Of a DNA stretch of 64,000 bases, positions 29,506 to 37,940 are shown piece after piece. Source of the stretch: Deinococcus sp. KNUC1210 (GTDB lineage Bacteria > Deinococcota > Deinococci > Deinococcales > Deinococcaceae); assembly GCF_022344005.1 (NCBI RefSeq), contig NZ_CP092190.1, forward strand, positions 930,001-994,000, in the 5' to 3' direction. The position numbers were made by a program, and so were the translations under genes. Position 1 is the stretch's first letter, and each line of letters opens with the position of its first letter. Under the pieces are notes generated by a model. The model had not been told where the DNA came from. It saw only the letters and a program-made list of their open reading frames with translations, and ran no database searches.

Positions 29506-30501
29506 ATGCACCCATCCAGACCACGCTCCGCGCGTCAGGCTCAGGCCCGCTGGCGGTTGTTCCTCGCACTGATCGCCGCCCTGTTGTTTTCGCTGAGTGC
29601 TGTCCAGGCCGCATCGGGTGGCGGCTTCGGTGGGCGCAGCAGCGGCAGTAGCAGCAGTGGAAGCAGCAGTTCCAGATCGTCCGGCGGTTCGTATGGCGGC
29701 AGTTCCGGCGGCTACTCTCGCGGAGGCGGGTATTCGGGAGGTGGGTATTCGGGGGGCGGGTACATCCCGGTTCCGGTGGGGCCGGGCTACGGCTACGGCA
29801 ACAGCTACGGCGGCGGAGGCGGCGGTTTCGGGCTGGGCGGCATCGTCATCCTGATTCTGGTCATCGTGGTGGTGGTGTACTTCATGCGGCGCGGGGCTGG
29901 CGGAAAGGGTCTGCTGAGCGGCGGCGGCACGACGGCCCAGGCAGTGATGGTCCAGGTCCTGATGACCGGCGGCGACGAAGTAAAAGCGGCACTTCAACAG
30001 GTCGCTCAGAACGGCGACCCCGACACCAACGAGGGCCTGTCGCAGATGATGAACGAGGCCGCACTGGTGCTGCTGCGCCACCCGGACCGCTGGACCTACG
30101 GCGACGTGGAACGCGCTCAGGGAGCGTCCGGGTCGGCCGACAGCCAGGTGGGAAGCTGGGCCACCGAGGCCCGGGCGGCCTTCGACGAGCAGACCACCAG
30201 CAACTATCAGAACAAGGACCCCAAGAGCGGGTACACCCACAAGAAGGATTACACCTTTCAGAAGGAGGCGGGCGACCTGTATCTGGCAGTCACGCTGGCC
30301 GTCGCCGCCGCCGCGCTGCCCAGCATGCCACCCGCCGGAACCACCGACGCCAAGGAGGTCAAGGCTGCACTTCAGGCGATCAGCGGCCTGAATCCGGGCG
30401 ACCTGATCCGCGCCGAGGTGGTCTGGAGTCCGGACGCCGAGGGCGAATTCTTGAGCGAAGACGAGGCGATCCAGAAGTATCCGAAACTGACCAAGCTCTA
30501 A
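29506..30501 (+). CDS. DUF1517 membrane protein with Gly/Ser-rich linker
   Basis: 331 residues. A signal-type helix ([22 protein letters not shown]), a Gly/Ser/Tyr-rich segment (about 38-110: [20 protein letters not shown]), a TM helix ([15 protein letters not shown] near 115-130), then a cytoplasmic domain of the DUF1517 type ([55 protein letters not shown]). This family is shared by cyanobacteria, plants and Deinococcus; its biochemical role is not established. TAGACT lies 8 nt before the ATG. A terminator follows. Confidence 0.8.
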   Translation: MHPSRPRSARQAQARWRLFLALIAALLFSLSAVQAASGGGFGGRSSGSSSSGSSSSRSSGGSYGGSSGGYSRGGGYSGGGYSGGGYIPVPVGPGYGYGNSYGGGGGGFGLGGIVILILVIVVVVYFMRRGAGGKGLLSGGGTTAQAVMVQVLMTGGDEVKAALQQVAQNGDPDTNEGLSQMMNEAALVLLRHPDRWTYGDVERAQGASGSADSQVGSWATEARAAFDEQTTSNYQNKDPKSGYTHKKDYTFQKEAGDLYLAVTLAVAAAALPSMPPAGTTDAKEVKAALQAISGLNPGDLIRAEVVWSPDAEGEFLSEDEAIQKYPKLTKL

Positions 30502-30520
30502 CCGCTCCTGTCGTCCTCAG

Positions 30521-30549
30521 AGCCCCTCCCCTGCGGCGGGGCTGCTTTT
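30521..30549 (+). terminator. intrinsic terminator after DUF1517 gene
   Basis: AGCCCC (30521-30526) pairs with GGGGCT (30538-30543), then GCTTTT. The stem is short but the T tract fits. Confidence 0.6.
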
Positions 30550-30552
30550 GGC

Positions 30553-30593
30553 TTGACAAACTAATAGGATTAGTCTTAAACTAACTACGTTAG
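30553..30593 (+). promoter_or_regulatory. promoter with two TetR-type operators
   Basis: TTGACA (30553-30558) and TAAACT (30577-30582) form a promoter with an 18-bp spacer. CTAAT-AGG-ATTAG (30561-30573) fills the spacer and CTAAC-TAC-GTTAG (30581-30593) covers the -10 end; the copies are exactly 20 bp apart. This is an ideal layout for repression by the TetR-family protein encoded at the end of the operon. Confidence 0.75.
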
Positions 30594-30616
30594 TAAGCGG
30601 TTCAAGGAGGACGCCT

Positions 30617-31012
30617 ATGAACTCCATTCCTGTCACCCGGTATCTGCGGCTCGAAGGCGGTCTCGCGCTGGGCCTGAGCATCCTGACCTACACCCACCTG
30701 AGCGGCCCCGGCTGGCCCTGGCTGCTGGTCCTCGTGCCCGATCTGAGCTTTGTGGCCTACCGCGCCGGGCCGCGTATCGGCGCACTGGCATACAACCTGT
30801 GCCACAGCTATCTGCTGCCCGCCCTGCTGGGCGTCCTGGGCATGCTGCTGAACATTCCTGCTCTGGAGTTCGCCGCCCTGATCTGGACAGCCCACATCGG
30901 CTGGGACCGCCTGCTGGGCTACGGCCTGAAGCACCCCACCTCCTTTCACGACACCCACCTGGGACGGCTGGGCCGCGCCCAGGCTGCCCGCACCGGGGCG
31001 GTGAACGCATGA
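30617..31012 (+). CDS. DUF4260 membrane protein
   Basis: 131 residues with three or four hydrophobic helices (GLALGLSILTYTHL, WLLVLVPDLSFVAY, LLPALLGVLGMLLNIPALEFAALIWTAHIGWDRLLGYGLK) and the conserved C-terminal HPTSFHDTHLGRLG typical of DUF4260. AAGGAGG (30604-30610) is the RBS. First gene of a three-gene operon with an alpha/beta hydrolase and a TetR regulator, starts and stops overlapping. Role unknown; the context suggests a response to a small lipophilic compound. Confidence 0.85.
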   Translation: MNSIPVTRYLRLEGGLALGLSILTYTHLSGPGWPWLLVLVPDLSFVAYRAGPRIGALAYNLCHSYLLPALLGVLGMLLNIPALEFAALIWTAHIGWDRLLGYGLKHPTSFHDTHLGRLGRAQAARTGAVNA

Positions 31013-31869
31013 CCGCTGTGCTGCACGCCCCCGAGGTTCTCCCTATGACGCCCACACGCGCTGATACCGGCAACACGCAGTTCTTCCAGCTTCCACACGG
31101 ACAACTCGCCTACGACGACCAGGGCAGCGGCCCGCTGATCGTGGCGCTGCCAGGACTGGGCGACCTGCGCCAGACCTACCGCCTGCTCACGCCGCTGCTG
31201 GTCTCGGCAGGCTACCGCGTGGTCACGCTCGATCCACGTGGGCAGGGCGAGTCGAGCGCCGTCTGGCCCGACTACTCACCCGCTGCGAACGGCGAGGATC
31301 TGAGCGCTCTTCTTCAGCATCTGGACGCTGGCCCCGCCGTGCTCGTCGCCAATTCGTACAGCGGCGGCGCGGCGGTGTGGGCAGCGGCCAGAACTCCCGA
31401 ACGGGTGGCGGCGATGGTGCTGATCGGAGCCTTCGTGCGCGATCCACACGTGTCGCTGCCGCAGCGCCTGATGATGTGGGCAGCGCTGTCGGGACCGTGG
31501 AAGGTGAGCGGCTGGCTGACGTACTTCGCCACGCTGTTCCGGGGCGGAACACCCGCCGACCAGACGGCTTACCATAGACGGCTGCGCGACAATCTGACAG
31601 AGCCGGGCCGCTTCGCTGCGCTCCAGGCGATGCTGCGGGCGACCCGCGCCCCCGTCGAGGCACAGCTGTCTGCGGTGCGTGCGCCGACGCTGGTGCTCAT
31701 GGGCAGCCGCGACCCCGATTTTCCCGATCCGGGGGCCGAGGGCCAGTTCATCGCGAGGGCACTGAGGGGGCAGCTCACCCTGCTGGAGGGCGCTGGACAC
31801 TATCCCCAGGCCGAGCAGCCGCAGCGCACCGCCAGCGCCGTGCTCGACTTTCTGCGGGAACACCGGTGA
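31009..31869 (+). CDS. alpha/beta hydrolase
   Basis: 286 residues; the ATG overlaps the stop of the DUF4260 gene (ATGA). Alpha/beta fold: LPHGQLAYDDQGSGPLIVALPGLGDLRQTYR near 24-55, nucleophile elbow VANSYSGGAAVWAA with Ser near 113 (NSYSGG in place of GxSxG), acid in LVLMGSRDPDFPDP near 232, His in GAGHYPQAEQP near 263. Probably an esterase, epoxide hydrolase or haloperoxidase-like enzyme; substrate unknown. A methionine at 31045 is an alternative start. Confidence 0.85.
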   Translation: MTAVLHAPEVLPMTPTRADTGNTQFFQLPHGQLAYDDQGSGPLIVALPGLGDLRQTYRLLTPLLVSAGYRVVTLDPRGQGESSAVWPDYSPAANGEDLSALLQHLDAGPAVLVANSYSGGAAVWAAARTPERVAAMVLIGAFVRDPHVSLPQRLMMWAALSGPWKVSGWLTYFATLFRGGTPADQTAYHRRLRDNLTEPGRFAALQAMLRATRAPVEAQLSAVRAPTLVLMGSRDPDFPDPGAEGQFIARALRGQLTLLEGAGHYPQAEQPQRTASAVLDFLREHR

Positions 31870-32450
31870 CCACCCGGCCAGGACTGAACCCGGCCCAGAT
31901 CATCGGGGCCGCCGCCGATCTTGCCGACCGGGTGGGCCTGTACCAGTTCACGCTCAAGGAACTGGCCGAACAACTCGGCGTCCGCACGCCCTCGCTGTAT
32001 AACCACGTCGCCAGCCTGGAGGCAGTGCAGCGCGGGCTCCGGCTGCGGGCCGTTCAGGAACTGACCGCCCGGGTGCAGCAGGCCGCCGTCGGGCGCAGCG
32101 GGCTGGAAGGACTGAGGGCTGTCGCGGCGGCAGAGCGCGACTTCGCCCGGCAGCGACCCGGGCTGTTCGCCGCCATGCAGCGCACCTTCGAGGGCGAGGA
32201 CGAAGAGCTGAAAGCCGCCTCACGCACGCTGCTCGGGATCGTGCTGGCAGTGCTCAGAAGCTACGGACTGGAGGGCGAACAGGGCATTCACGCGGCCCGT
32301 GCGCTGCGGGCGTCCCTGACCGGTTTCGTGGGCCTGGAGGCGCAGCAGGGCTTTGGCCTCGCCGCCGATGTCGAGCAGAGTTTCGAATGGCTGATCTCGG
32401 TGCTGGACGCCGGGCTGAGGACGATGGCGGCAACTCAGACAGGAGCTTAG
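31866..32450 (+). CDS. TetR-family repressor
   Basis: 194 residues starting with GTG that overlaps the hydrolase stop (GTGA). The N-terminal HTH reads IIGAAADLADRVGLYQFTLKELAEQLGVRTPSLYNHVASLEAVQRGLR (about 12-58), the SLYNHV recognition element being typical. The C-terminal part resembles the WHG/TetR_C_33 type (ALRASLTGFVGLEAQQGFGLAADVEQSFEWLISVLDAGL). It probably represses its own operon through the repeats at 30561-30593. Confidence 0.9.
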   Translation: MTTRPGLNPAQIIGAAADLADRVGLYQFTLKELAEQLGVRTPSLYNHVASLEAVQRGLRLRAVQELTARVQQAAVGRSGLEGLRAVAAAERDFARQRPGLFAAMQRTFEGEDEELKAASRTLLGIVLAVLRSYGLEGEQGIHAARALRASLTGFVGLEAQQGFGLAADVEQSFEWLISVLDAGLRTMAATQTGA

Positions 32451-32496
32451 TCCGGCAGTCCTGTCAGGCACTGGCCCGGCTGCACCCCGCCTTGCC

Positions 32497-32961
32497 TCAG
32501 CTCCACTCCAGACTGTCGAGCACCAGCGTCACCGGGCCATCGTTGGTGAGGGTGACCTGCATATCGGCCCCGAAGATGCCTTCCTCGACCGGCACGCCCA
32601 GCCCGCGCAGCGCCTCGTTGAAGGCAGCGTACAGCGCCCGCCCCTGCTCTGGCCCCGCCGCCGCACTGAAGCCCGGACGGTTGCCCCGGCGGGTATCGGC
32701 AAACAGCGTGAACTGGCTGATGCTCAGCACCGCGCCGCCCTCGCCCGAGGCCCGCAGGTCGAGCAGAGCACGGTTCATCTTGCCTGCCGCGTCCGAGAAG
32801 ATTCGCAGTTTGACCAGCTTGGACGCCATCAGCTGCGCGGTCTGTGCAGTGTCGGCTGGCGCCACCCCCAGCAGCACCGCCAGTCCCACGCCGATCTGCC
32901 CGGTCACGCGGCCTTCGACCACGCAGTCGGCCCGCGACACGCGCTGAACGACCGCCTTCAT
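32497..32961 (-). CDS. dtd: D-aminoacyl-tRNA deacylase
   Basis: Hydrolyses D-amino acids (and glycine) from mis-charged tRNA. 154 residues: MKAVVQRVSRADCVVEG, VLLGVAPADT, KLVKLRIFSDAAGKMNRALLD, and the active-site motifs SISQFTLFADTRRGNRPGF (SQFTL) and a C-terminal loop where GADMQVTLTNDGPVTL stands for the GxMxVxxxNDGPVT motif. All present. Second gene after the DUF1844 gene, 28 bp downstream, no overlap. Confidence 0.96.
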   Translation of the reverse strand: MKAVVQRVSRADCVVEGRVTGQIGVGLAVLLGVAPADTAQTAQLMASKLVKLRIFSDAAGKMNRALLDLRASGEGGAVLSISQFTLFADTRRGNRPGFSAAAGPEQGRALYAAFNEALRGLGVPVEEGIFGADMQVTLTNDGPVTLVLDSLEWS

Positions 32962-32989
32962 ACGTGTCCCCGCCTGTGCCGCTTCGGCA

Positions 32990-33250
32990 TCAATTTTCCA
33001 GCTGAGAGCGCAGGTGCGAGATGGCCCCCGTCAGCAGGTCGGCCTCGACCATATCGAGATTGCCACGGGTCTTTTCGGCCAGCATCGTCAGCAGGCGCAG
33101 ACTGCGCTGAGCCGTCTGCCGCGCCCGCTCCGGGTCGCTTGCCAGCCCTCCCTGACGCAGCAGCGCCGACGCCGCCGTCAGTTCGCCCAGCGCGGCGTCG
33201 GCGGTCGCTTCCAGCATATTCACGAGGCCCACGAAATCCTGATTTGCCAT
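32990..33250 (-). CDS. DUF1844-like small helical protein
   Basis: 86 residues, mostly helical: ANQDFVGLVNMLEATADAALGELT, RARQTAQRSLRLLTMLAEKTRGNLDMVEADLLTGAISHLRSQLEN. It matches the short DUF1844-type pattern (one domain, predicted helical hairpin). The start at 33250 has TATGCT 7 nt upstream (33258-33263); four codons further upstream are open but unsupported. Likely cotranscribed with dtd. Function unknown. Confidence 0.7.
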   Translation of the reverse strand: MANQDFVGLVNMLEATADAALGELTAASALLRQGGLASDPERARQTAQRSLRLLTMLAEKTRGNLDMVEADLLTGAISHLRSQLEN

Positions 33251-33340
33251 GCCGCGCAGCATAGCGCTCTGCCGCTTCCCGGCCTGTGGCTTGCCCCCTG
33301 CCGGGAACAGCCGCTCTGCCCCTCAATCACCGTTCCCGCG

Positions 33341-34012
33341 CTAGAACAGGCCGCCCTGTTCCTTCGTGGGCCGTGCGGCGTCGGTGTACCCGTGTGGCGC
33401 GGCCCCGTCCAGAACGTGCCGCACTTCCTGAATGTCGCGCCAGGTCAGGCTCTTGGGGCCGCCCTGCACGCGGGTGTCGTTTCTCAGCAGGTAGGCCGGA
33501 TGAAACATCGGCATCAGCAGGGCCTGCCAAAGGCCGTCCTGCTGACGATACGGGTGCCACACGCCGCGCAGCCGGGTGATGCCCTGGCGCGTCCCCAGCA
33601 TGTACTGGGTGGGCGTATTTCCCAGCGTCAGGATGATCTGCGGGCGCAGCAGACTCAGCTGCGGTTCCAGCCACAGCGCGGTGCAGGTCTGCGATTCGTC
33701 GCTCTCGGGGGTGCGGTTGGCAGGCGGGCGGCACTTGACGATGTTGGTGATGTACACGTCGTCTCTGCCGAGCTGCACCGCGCCCAGAATCTTGTCGAGC
33801 AGTTGCCCGCCGCGCCCCACGAAAGGCCGACCCACCCTGTCCTCGTCACCGCCCGGCCCCTCCCCCACGATCAGCACCCGTGCCGCCGGGTTTCCGTCCG
33901 ACACGACGACCTGCGTGCAGCCGCCCCGGAGTCTGCAGGCGGTACAGGCGCGGTTCTCGCTGGCAAGCTGCTCCAGCGCGGCAGCATCCGGAAGGTCAGG
34001 GCGTGCTGTCAA
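33341..34012 (-). CDS. family 4 uracil-DNA glycosylase
   Basis: 223 residues. Removes uracil from DNA at the start of base-excision repair. Motif [29 protein letters not shown] near 46, and HPAYLLRN near 170 as motif B. Four cysteines in family-4 spacing (CTAC near 23-26, KCRPP near 94, QTC near 108) should hold a [4Fe-4S] cluster. RTPESDES sits between them. Starts 14 bp after the upstream hypothetical gene, probably one operon. Confidence 0.93.
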   Translation of the reverse strand: MTARPDLPDAAALEQLASENRACTACRLRGGCTQVVVSDGNPAARVLIVGEGPGGDEDRVGRPFVGRGGQLLDKILGAVQLGRDDVYITNIVKCRPPANRTPESDESQTCTALWLEPQLSLLRPQIILTLGNTPTQYMLGTRQGITRLRGVWHPYRQQDGLWQALLMPMFHPAYLLRNDTRVQGGPKSLTWRDIQEVRHVLDGAAPHGYTDAARPTKEQGGLF

Positions 34013-34025
34013 TCTCCGCCTCGCT

Positions 34026-34451
34026 TCAGACCTGGCCCGCTTCCCCGGAGAGGGGTTCCTGGGCGGTTTCTGGAGCCGGGGGCGCTGCCGACTTCATCTT
34101 GGGGCGGGCGTTCCGGGCCTCGCGGCGGAGCTTGGCATCCAGACCCACCATCAGGAAAAAGTTCTCCAGACCGTTCTCGCGCCCCTTGGTCTCGGGATAT
34201 TCGTGCTCGGCACTCCCGGTGGTGAACGGCACGGCCCGGTACTGCTCCAGCGCGTAGTCCACCGCGTCCTGCGGCCCGAATTCGCTGGCGTACTGTTCCA
34301 GGCTGACATACAGGGCCCGCCGCGCCTCGGCATGCAGCCTGAAGGCGTCTGGATGAGGCGTTTCCGGCGCACGCAGGAGATCCTGACGGGCAATCCGGCG
34401 GTAGTGTTTCAGGCCCTGCAACAGCTGTTCTGTGGTCATCAGTTCCTTCAT
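34026..34451 (-). CDS. hypothetical protein, 141 residues
   Basis: Starts [29 protein letters not shown]; helical, charged, no membrane segment, with a Pro/Ala-rich tail ([24 protein letters not shown]). ATG 34451 has GGGGAG 4 nt upstream. Upstream partner of the uracil-DNA glycosylase gene. I do not recognise the family. Confidence 0.7.
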   Translation of the reverse strand: MKELMTTEQLLQGLKHYRRIARQDLLRAPETPHPDAFRLHAEARRALYVSLEQYASEFGPQDAVDYALEQYRAVPFTTGSAEHEYPETKGRENGLENFFLMVGLDAKLRREARNARPKMKSAAPPAPETAQEPLSGEAGQV

Positions 34452-34917
34452 TCTGCTCCCCTGAAAGATCCGGTGGTTGGACAGTTCTAGCGTATATCAT
34501 GCCCCGCCTGCGCTGTTCGTCTGTCGTCCTGTCTACCAACCGCTCCAAGGCTCCCTGGCCAGAAGCTGAAAAGCATTTCAGGACCATGAGTACCCGAACT
34601 TCTCATGAGTCTCCGATGAAGTTAGAGAAGTTCACATTGGCTTTCGGGCGGTGTTCGGCAGAAAACGTTTGCACCTCTAAAGACAGTGCCACAGGCACAA
34701 TCCGTTGTCCGTTCGCTTTCGATCCGTCCGATCAGGGCACCCGGCGAGATGAAATCAGAAATGAGTCAGTGAGTGAGAAGACTTAGAAGAAGCCCGTATA
34801 CATCGGGGTATACAGCGAAGTCGGCACCGCATAAAGCACGTATAGCTGCATACTTTCCTGCCATTCCCCGCTGAATTAAGGCAGCATAAATAAAGACCTG
34901 ATAAACTTCCTGGGTCG
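34452..34917. other. 466-bp gap with GTATAC pair, lower GC
   Basis: No supported gene; a 95-codon plus frame (34499-34786) lacks any family resemblance or RBS. The GC content is lower than around it. GTATAC occurs twice (34796-34801 and 34808-34813), 12 bp apart, and TAAACT near 34902 may be the -10 of the peptidase gene. Confidence 0.45.
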
Positions 34918-35550
34918 ATGAAAGCCTTTCGTGTTCTTTCCCTGGCCGTAACTCTGCTTGCGAGCAGCGCTTTCGCCTCCACGTACACCGTGAAGCCGGG
35001 CGACACCCTTTCGAGCATCGCCCGTATGGCCGGGATGGAACCCGCCGCGCTGATGCAGCAGAATCACCTCTCGACCACCACTCTTCAGGTCGGACAGAAG
35101 GTGCAGTACGGTTCTTCGGCCAGCACCAGCAAGCCCAGCAGTCGAACCAGCGCACAGGCCAGTGCGCCTCAGCGCAGCAGCGGCGGTGCCTATGTCCGGG
35201 CCGCCGCTTCCCGTTTCCTGAACATCCGGTACGTTCTGGGCGGGACGGGCGGGCGCGGCATCGATTGCAGCGCCTATACCCGCGCCGTGTTCTCGCAGCT
35301 CGGCGTGAACCTGCCGCGCACCGCCCGCGAGCAGTTCCGGGTCGGCACTCCCGTCTCGCGGGGCAACCTCCAGGCAGGCGACCTGGTGTTCTTCAACACC
35401 ATCGGCGGCGTGTCGCACGTGGGGATCTACCTGGGCAACGGTCAGTTCGCCAACGCCAACAGCTATCAGGGGCGTACCATCATCGAATCCATGACCACGG
35501 CCTACTGGTCGGCGCACTACATCGGCGCTCGCCGGGTGCTGAACGGCTGA
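34918..35550 (+). CDS. secreted LysM-NlpC/P60 cell-wall peptidase
   Basis: 210 residues. Signal peptide ([21 protein letters not shown]), one LysM domain ([41 protein letters not shown], about 22-62), a Ser-rich linker, then an NlpC/P60 domain with catalytic Cys in GIDCSAYTR near 117 and His in VSHVGIYLG near 167. LysM binds peptidoglycan glycan, and the cysteine peptidase cleaves the stem peptide, so a role in wall remodelling is likely. Preceded by a long AT-richer gap and followed by a strong terminator. Confidence 0.93.
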   Translation: MKAFRVLSLAVTLLASSAFASTYTVKPGDTLSSIARMAGMEPAALMQQNHLSTTTLQVGQKVQYGSSASTSKPSSRTSAQASAPQRSSGGAYVRAAASRFLNIRYVLGGTGGRGIDCSAYTRAVFSQLGVNLPRTAREQFRVGTPVSRGNLQAGDLVFFNTIGGVSHVGIYLGNGQFANANSYQGRTIIESMTTAYWSAHYIGARRVLNG

Positions 35551-35573
35551 ACACCCCAGGCTTTCAACGACAA

Positions 35574-35609
35574 GAGAAACACCCCGCCTATCTGAGCGGG
35601 GTGTTTCTC
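35574..35609. terminator. bidirectional terminator
   Basis: GAGAAACACCCCGC and GCGGGGTGTTTCTC form a perfect 14-bp stem with loop CTATCTGA. A and T tracts in the arms allow it to serve both the peptidase gene and the convergent LolA-like gene. Confidence 0.85.
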
Positions 35610-35623
35610 TCTACTGCCCGGGC

Positions 35624-36302
35624 TTACTGCCGGATGACTTCGGCGTCCTTGGGAAGCTGCGTGAGGCGGGCCGCCGTCAGGCCGGAATTGACCTTGTAAT
35701 CACTGATGTTCAGGTCGGCCATAACCTTGCTGCCGCTGTCCAGCAGTTGCAGACGGGTAGGCCGCCAGCCTGTTTCCGACACGAACACCCGCGCCTTGCC
35801 GTCGTTCACACCCGAGGTCTTGGGCGTACCTTCGAGCGTATACAGGTGGCTTCCGGCTGCGCCACTGGTGGCGACCAGTTTCACGTTCGTAGGCCTTCAG
35901 GAAGCTGGAAAAGTTGCTGACCTGCGTCAGGTCGAGGCCGGTCATGCCCGCGTTTCCGGCGGCCTTGCTGGTACTCGTGACCGTGACCTGATTGGTGAGA
36001 TACAGGTAATTTCTGACCTCGTTCTTGCTGACCACCAGAATATTGTCGGCCAGCGAATCGGGAGCGGCAAAGACCACCCGCGCCAGAGCAGCAGAGGGAA
36101 TGCTCTGCACCTTCAGGTCGATCTTCTGAGGCGAGCCGTCGAGCGTGGCGGTTCCAGCCAGACGGAAGCTGAGGTCTTTGACATTTTTCTGAGAGGCGTC
36201 GAGTTTGGTCAGGATATCGGCGGCCGTCTGGGCAGAGGCGATATTCAGGCCGAAGGCACCGAGAAGGAGCGCAGTGAGCGGAAGTCGAACGGCAATCTTC
36301 AT
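35624..36302 (-). CDS. LolA-like outer-membrane lipoprotein carrier, interrupted by an indel
   Basis: A secreted protein with signal peptide [19 protein letters not shown]...ASA, then [29 protein letters not shown] and [30 protein letters not shown], the antiparallel beta sheet of LolA/LolB-type lipoprotein sorters. Near 35888 the frame shifts: SSFLKAY is followed in another frame by [23 protein letters not shown] and continues to stop at 35624. This needs removal of one base (or two missing). Restored length about 225. As given, the first frame runs on to 35700 with unrelated residues. Lipoprotein or membrane-lipid transport is inferred. Confidence 0.75.
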
Positions 36303-36365
36303 AGCGCCAGTATCGTCGCCGTTCTCATGAGAAGGGCGGCGGCGGCCTGATGCGTCCTTAAGCGC

Positions 36366-37283
36366 TCAGGGGGTAGCCGGATCGCTCTCGGTGTCGTCTG
36401 AAGGCGCGTCGAGCGGCAGCGTATACCCGACCCGCACCCCGGCCCCGACGCCCGAGACGTCCGACCAGCCGCCGCGCCCGTCGATGCTGAGGGTGCCCGG
36501 CCCGGCCTGCACGCTCGCCTGGATGCCCGCCCGCAGCGTTTGCGACTGCAAGCGCCAGGGTTCGTAGGCCGCGTAGGCGAGCAGGCTGCTGCCGTCGCCC
36601 AGAACGCCGTCCAGTCCCACACTGCCACTCAGCCCCAGGGTAGACGGGCCAGCCAGTACGTCCAGCGCCGCCGTCAGCCCACTGTCCGGGTCGGTGTAGC
36701 CCACGCCTGCCGACACACCCAGCACGCTGTTCCCGGCCCGCAGGCCCACACGGTACGTCAGATCGGTCTGCCGGAATTCGGCGAGCACGAAGGCGGTGTT
36801 CTGGGCGCCCAGCGCACCGCCCGCGTTCAGCACCACGTCACGGCTCAGACGATAGCGGGCACTCAGCGTCAGGGCCGTTCCAGAGGGGCGCAGGTCGGGG
36901 GCCGTCTGCGACCAGCGTGTCAGCGGATCGAAGCGGTCAGGAGCGGCGTTCCAGCCTGACGCGCCGAAGGTCAGGGCGACGGGCCCCACCGTGCCGCTCA
37001 GGTCGAGGCTGCCCGACACGCCGCCGCCGTACAGCACCGCTCCCGTCAGACGCGCCCGCGCCGCGCCCAGGCCTGTCAGCACGAAGGCGCGGGACACGCT
37101 GGCATCCACACCCCGGCTGCCGATGCCCGCCCCCAGCGTGAACCCGGACAGCGCGTAGTCCTGCACGCCCACCCGCAGCAGAGCGCCGCCCAGCGTGGCA
37201 TACGACGCGCCGAAATCGAGGCTGGTGGCCCCGGCGGTGCAGGAAAGAGCCAGGAGGGACGCGAGCAGGAAGCGTGAACGCAT
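36366..37283 (-). CDS. secreted beta-rich (barrel-like) protein
   Basis: 305 residues: signal peptide MRSRFLLASLLALSCTAGAT, then alternating short beta strands rich in Gly, Ala, Leu and Ser (LDFGASYATLGGALLRVGVQDYALSGFTLGAGIG, VVLNAGGALGAQNTAFVLAEFRQTDLTYRVGLRAG), a pattern of outer-membrane beta barrels. ATG 37283 is set by TATGGT six bases upstream (37290-37295); the same frame stays open another 233 codons but antisense to the LEA14-like gene. Divergent from that gene. Function unknown. Confidence 0.7.
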   Translation of the reverse strand: MRSRFLLASLLALSCTAGATSLDFGASYATLGGALLRVGVQDYALSGFTLGAGIGSRGVDASVSRAFVLTGLGAARARLTGAVLYGGGVSGSLDLSGTVGPVALTFGASGWNAAPDRFDPLTRWSQTAPDLRPSGTALTLSARYRLSRDVVLNAGGALGAQNTAFVLAEFRQTDLTYRVGLRAGNSVLGVSAGVGYTDPDSGLTAALDVLAGPSTLGLSGSVGLDGVLGDGSSLLAYAAYEPWRLQSQTLRAGIQASVQAGPGTLSIDGRGGWSDVSGVGAGVRVGYTLPLDAPSDDTESDPATP

Positions 37284-37412
37284 GGCCTGACCATACTCCA
37301 GCGGCCTGTCGTCGGGCAGCAGAAAGTGCTGAAGAGACGTTGAGACGTGGCGGCATACCGGACGCCTCCTGCTTCCGACACAGCCGATCAGAGTAGGAGG
37401 CGGGGTGGGCGC

Positions 37413-37418
37413 TATGCT
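37413..37418 (+). promoter_or_regulatory. -10 element TATGCT, leaderless promoter
   Basis: TATGCT, six bases (GGCGGC), ATG 37425. About 120 bp upstream the divergent barrel-like gene has the same arrangement on the other strand. Confidence 0.5.
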
Positions 37419-37424
37419 GGCGGC

Positions 37425-37940
37425 ATGCTGCCTGCTCTCCCCCGTCTGCGGCCTGTACGCGTGCTGCTGGCCCCGCTCCTGGCCCTGGGCCTCGCGGCCT
37501 GTATGCCCAGCCAGCCGATCATCGCGGTGCCGACCTTTCAGGTTCAGAGCGTCCGGCTGACCGGCCTGACCCTGCCGACCTTCAGCAGTTCCGCCACCGC
37601 CTACCTGACGCTGCAACTGCTGGTGAACAATCCCAATCCCATTGCGCTGCACATGGCGAACATCGCCGCCAACGTCGTGCTCGACGGCACAGAGGTGACG
37701 AAGATCAACCTGCCGGATGTGGACCTGCCCGCCCGGGGCAGCGCTGTCCAGCGGGCCGATCTGAGCATCCCGGTCACGCTCGCCACCGCTGCCAACTTCC
37801 TGAAAGTGGCGCGTGGACAGCAGGTTTCGTACCGGCTCGACGGCACCTTTACCGCCGATCTGGGACTGCTGGGGCGGCCCAGCTTCGGGCCATTCACGCT
37901 GGTGCAGGGCGTCTTGCAGCAGCCCGCCATCCTGCCATGA
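37425..37940 (+). CDS. LEA14/WHy-domain lipoprotein
   Basis: 171 residues. Lipoprotein signal with LAAC lipobox (cysteine near residue 25), then a WHy/LEA-2 domain (about 35-165) with the typical [24 protein letters not shown] stretch and repeating strands ALYLTLQL-like. LEA group 2 proteins are beta-sandwich proteins linked to desiccation and hypersensitive responses in plants, and are found in Deinococcus. Start set by TATGCT-N6-ATG. Its stop overlaps the amidase start (ATGA at 37937), so the two are coupled. Membrane-surface location inferred. Confidence 0.85.
   Translation: MLPALPRLRPVRVLLAPLLALGLAACMPSQPIIAVPTFQVQSVRLTGLTLPTFSSSATAYLTLQLLVNNPNPIALHMANIAANVVLDGTEVTKINLPDVDLPARGSAVQRADLSIPVTLATAANFLKVARGQQVSYRLDGTFTADLGLLGRPSFGPFTLVQGVLQQPAILP

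Noticed and set aside
34499..34786. 95-codon plus-strand frame in the gap before the LysM-NlpC gene
   Set aside because: No RBS or TANNNT spacing at the start, no family resemblance, and low-GC non-coding character.
34840..34917. Radiation/desiccation response motif before the LysM-NlpC gene
   Set aside because: GCATA-like pieces are present but no 17-bp palindrome resembling the published motif.
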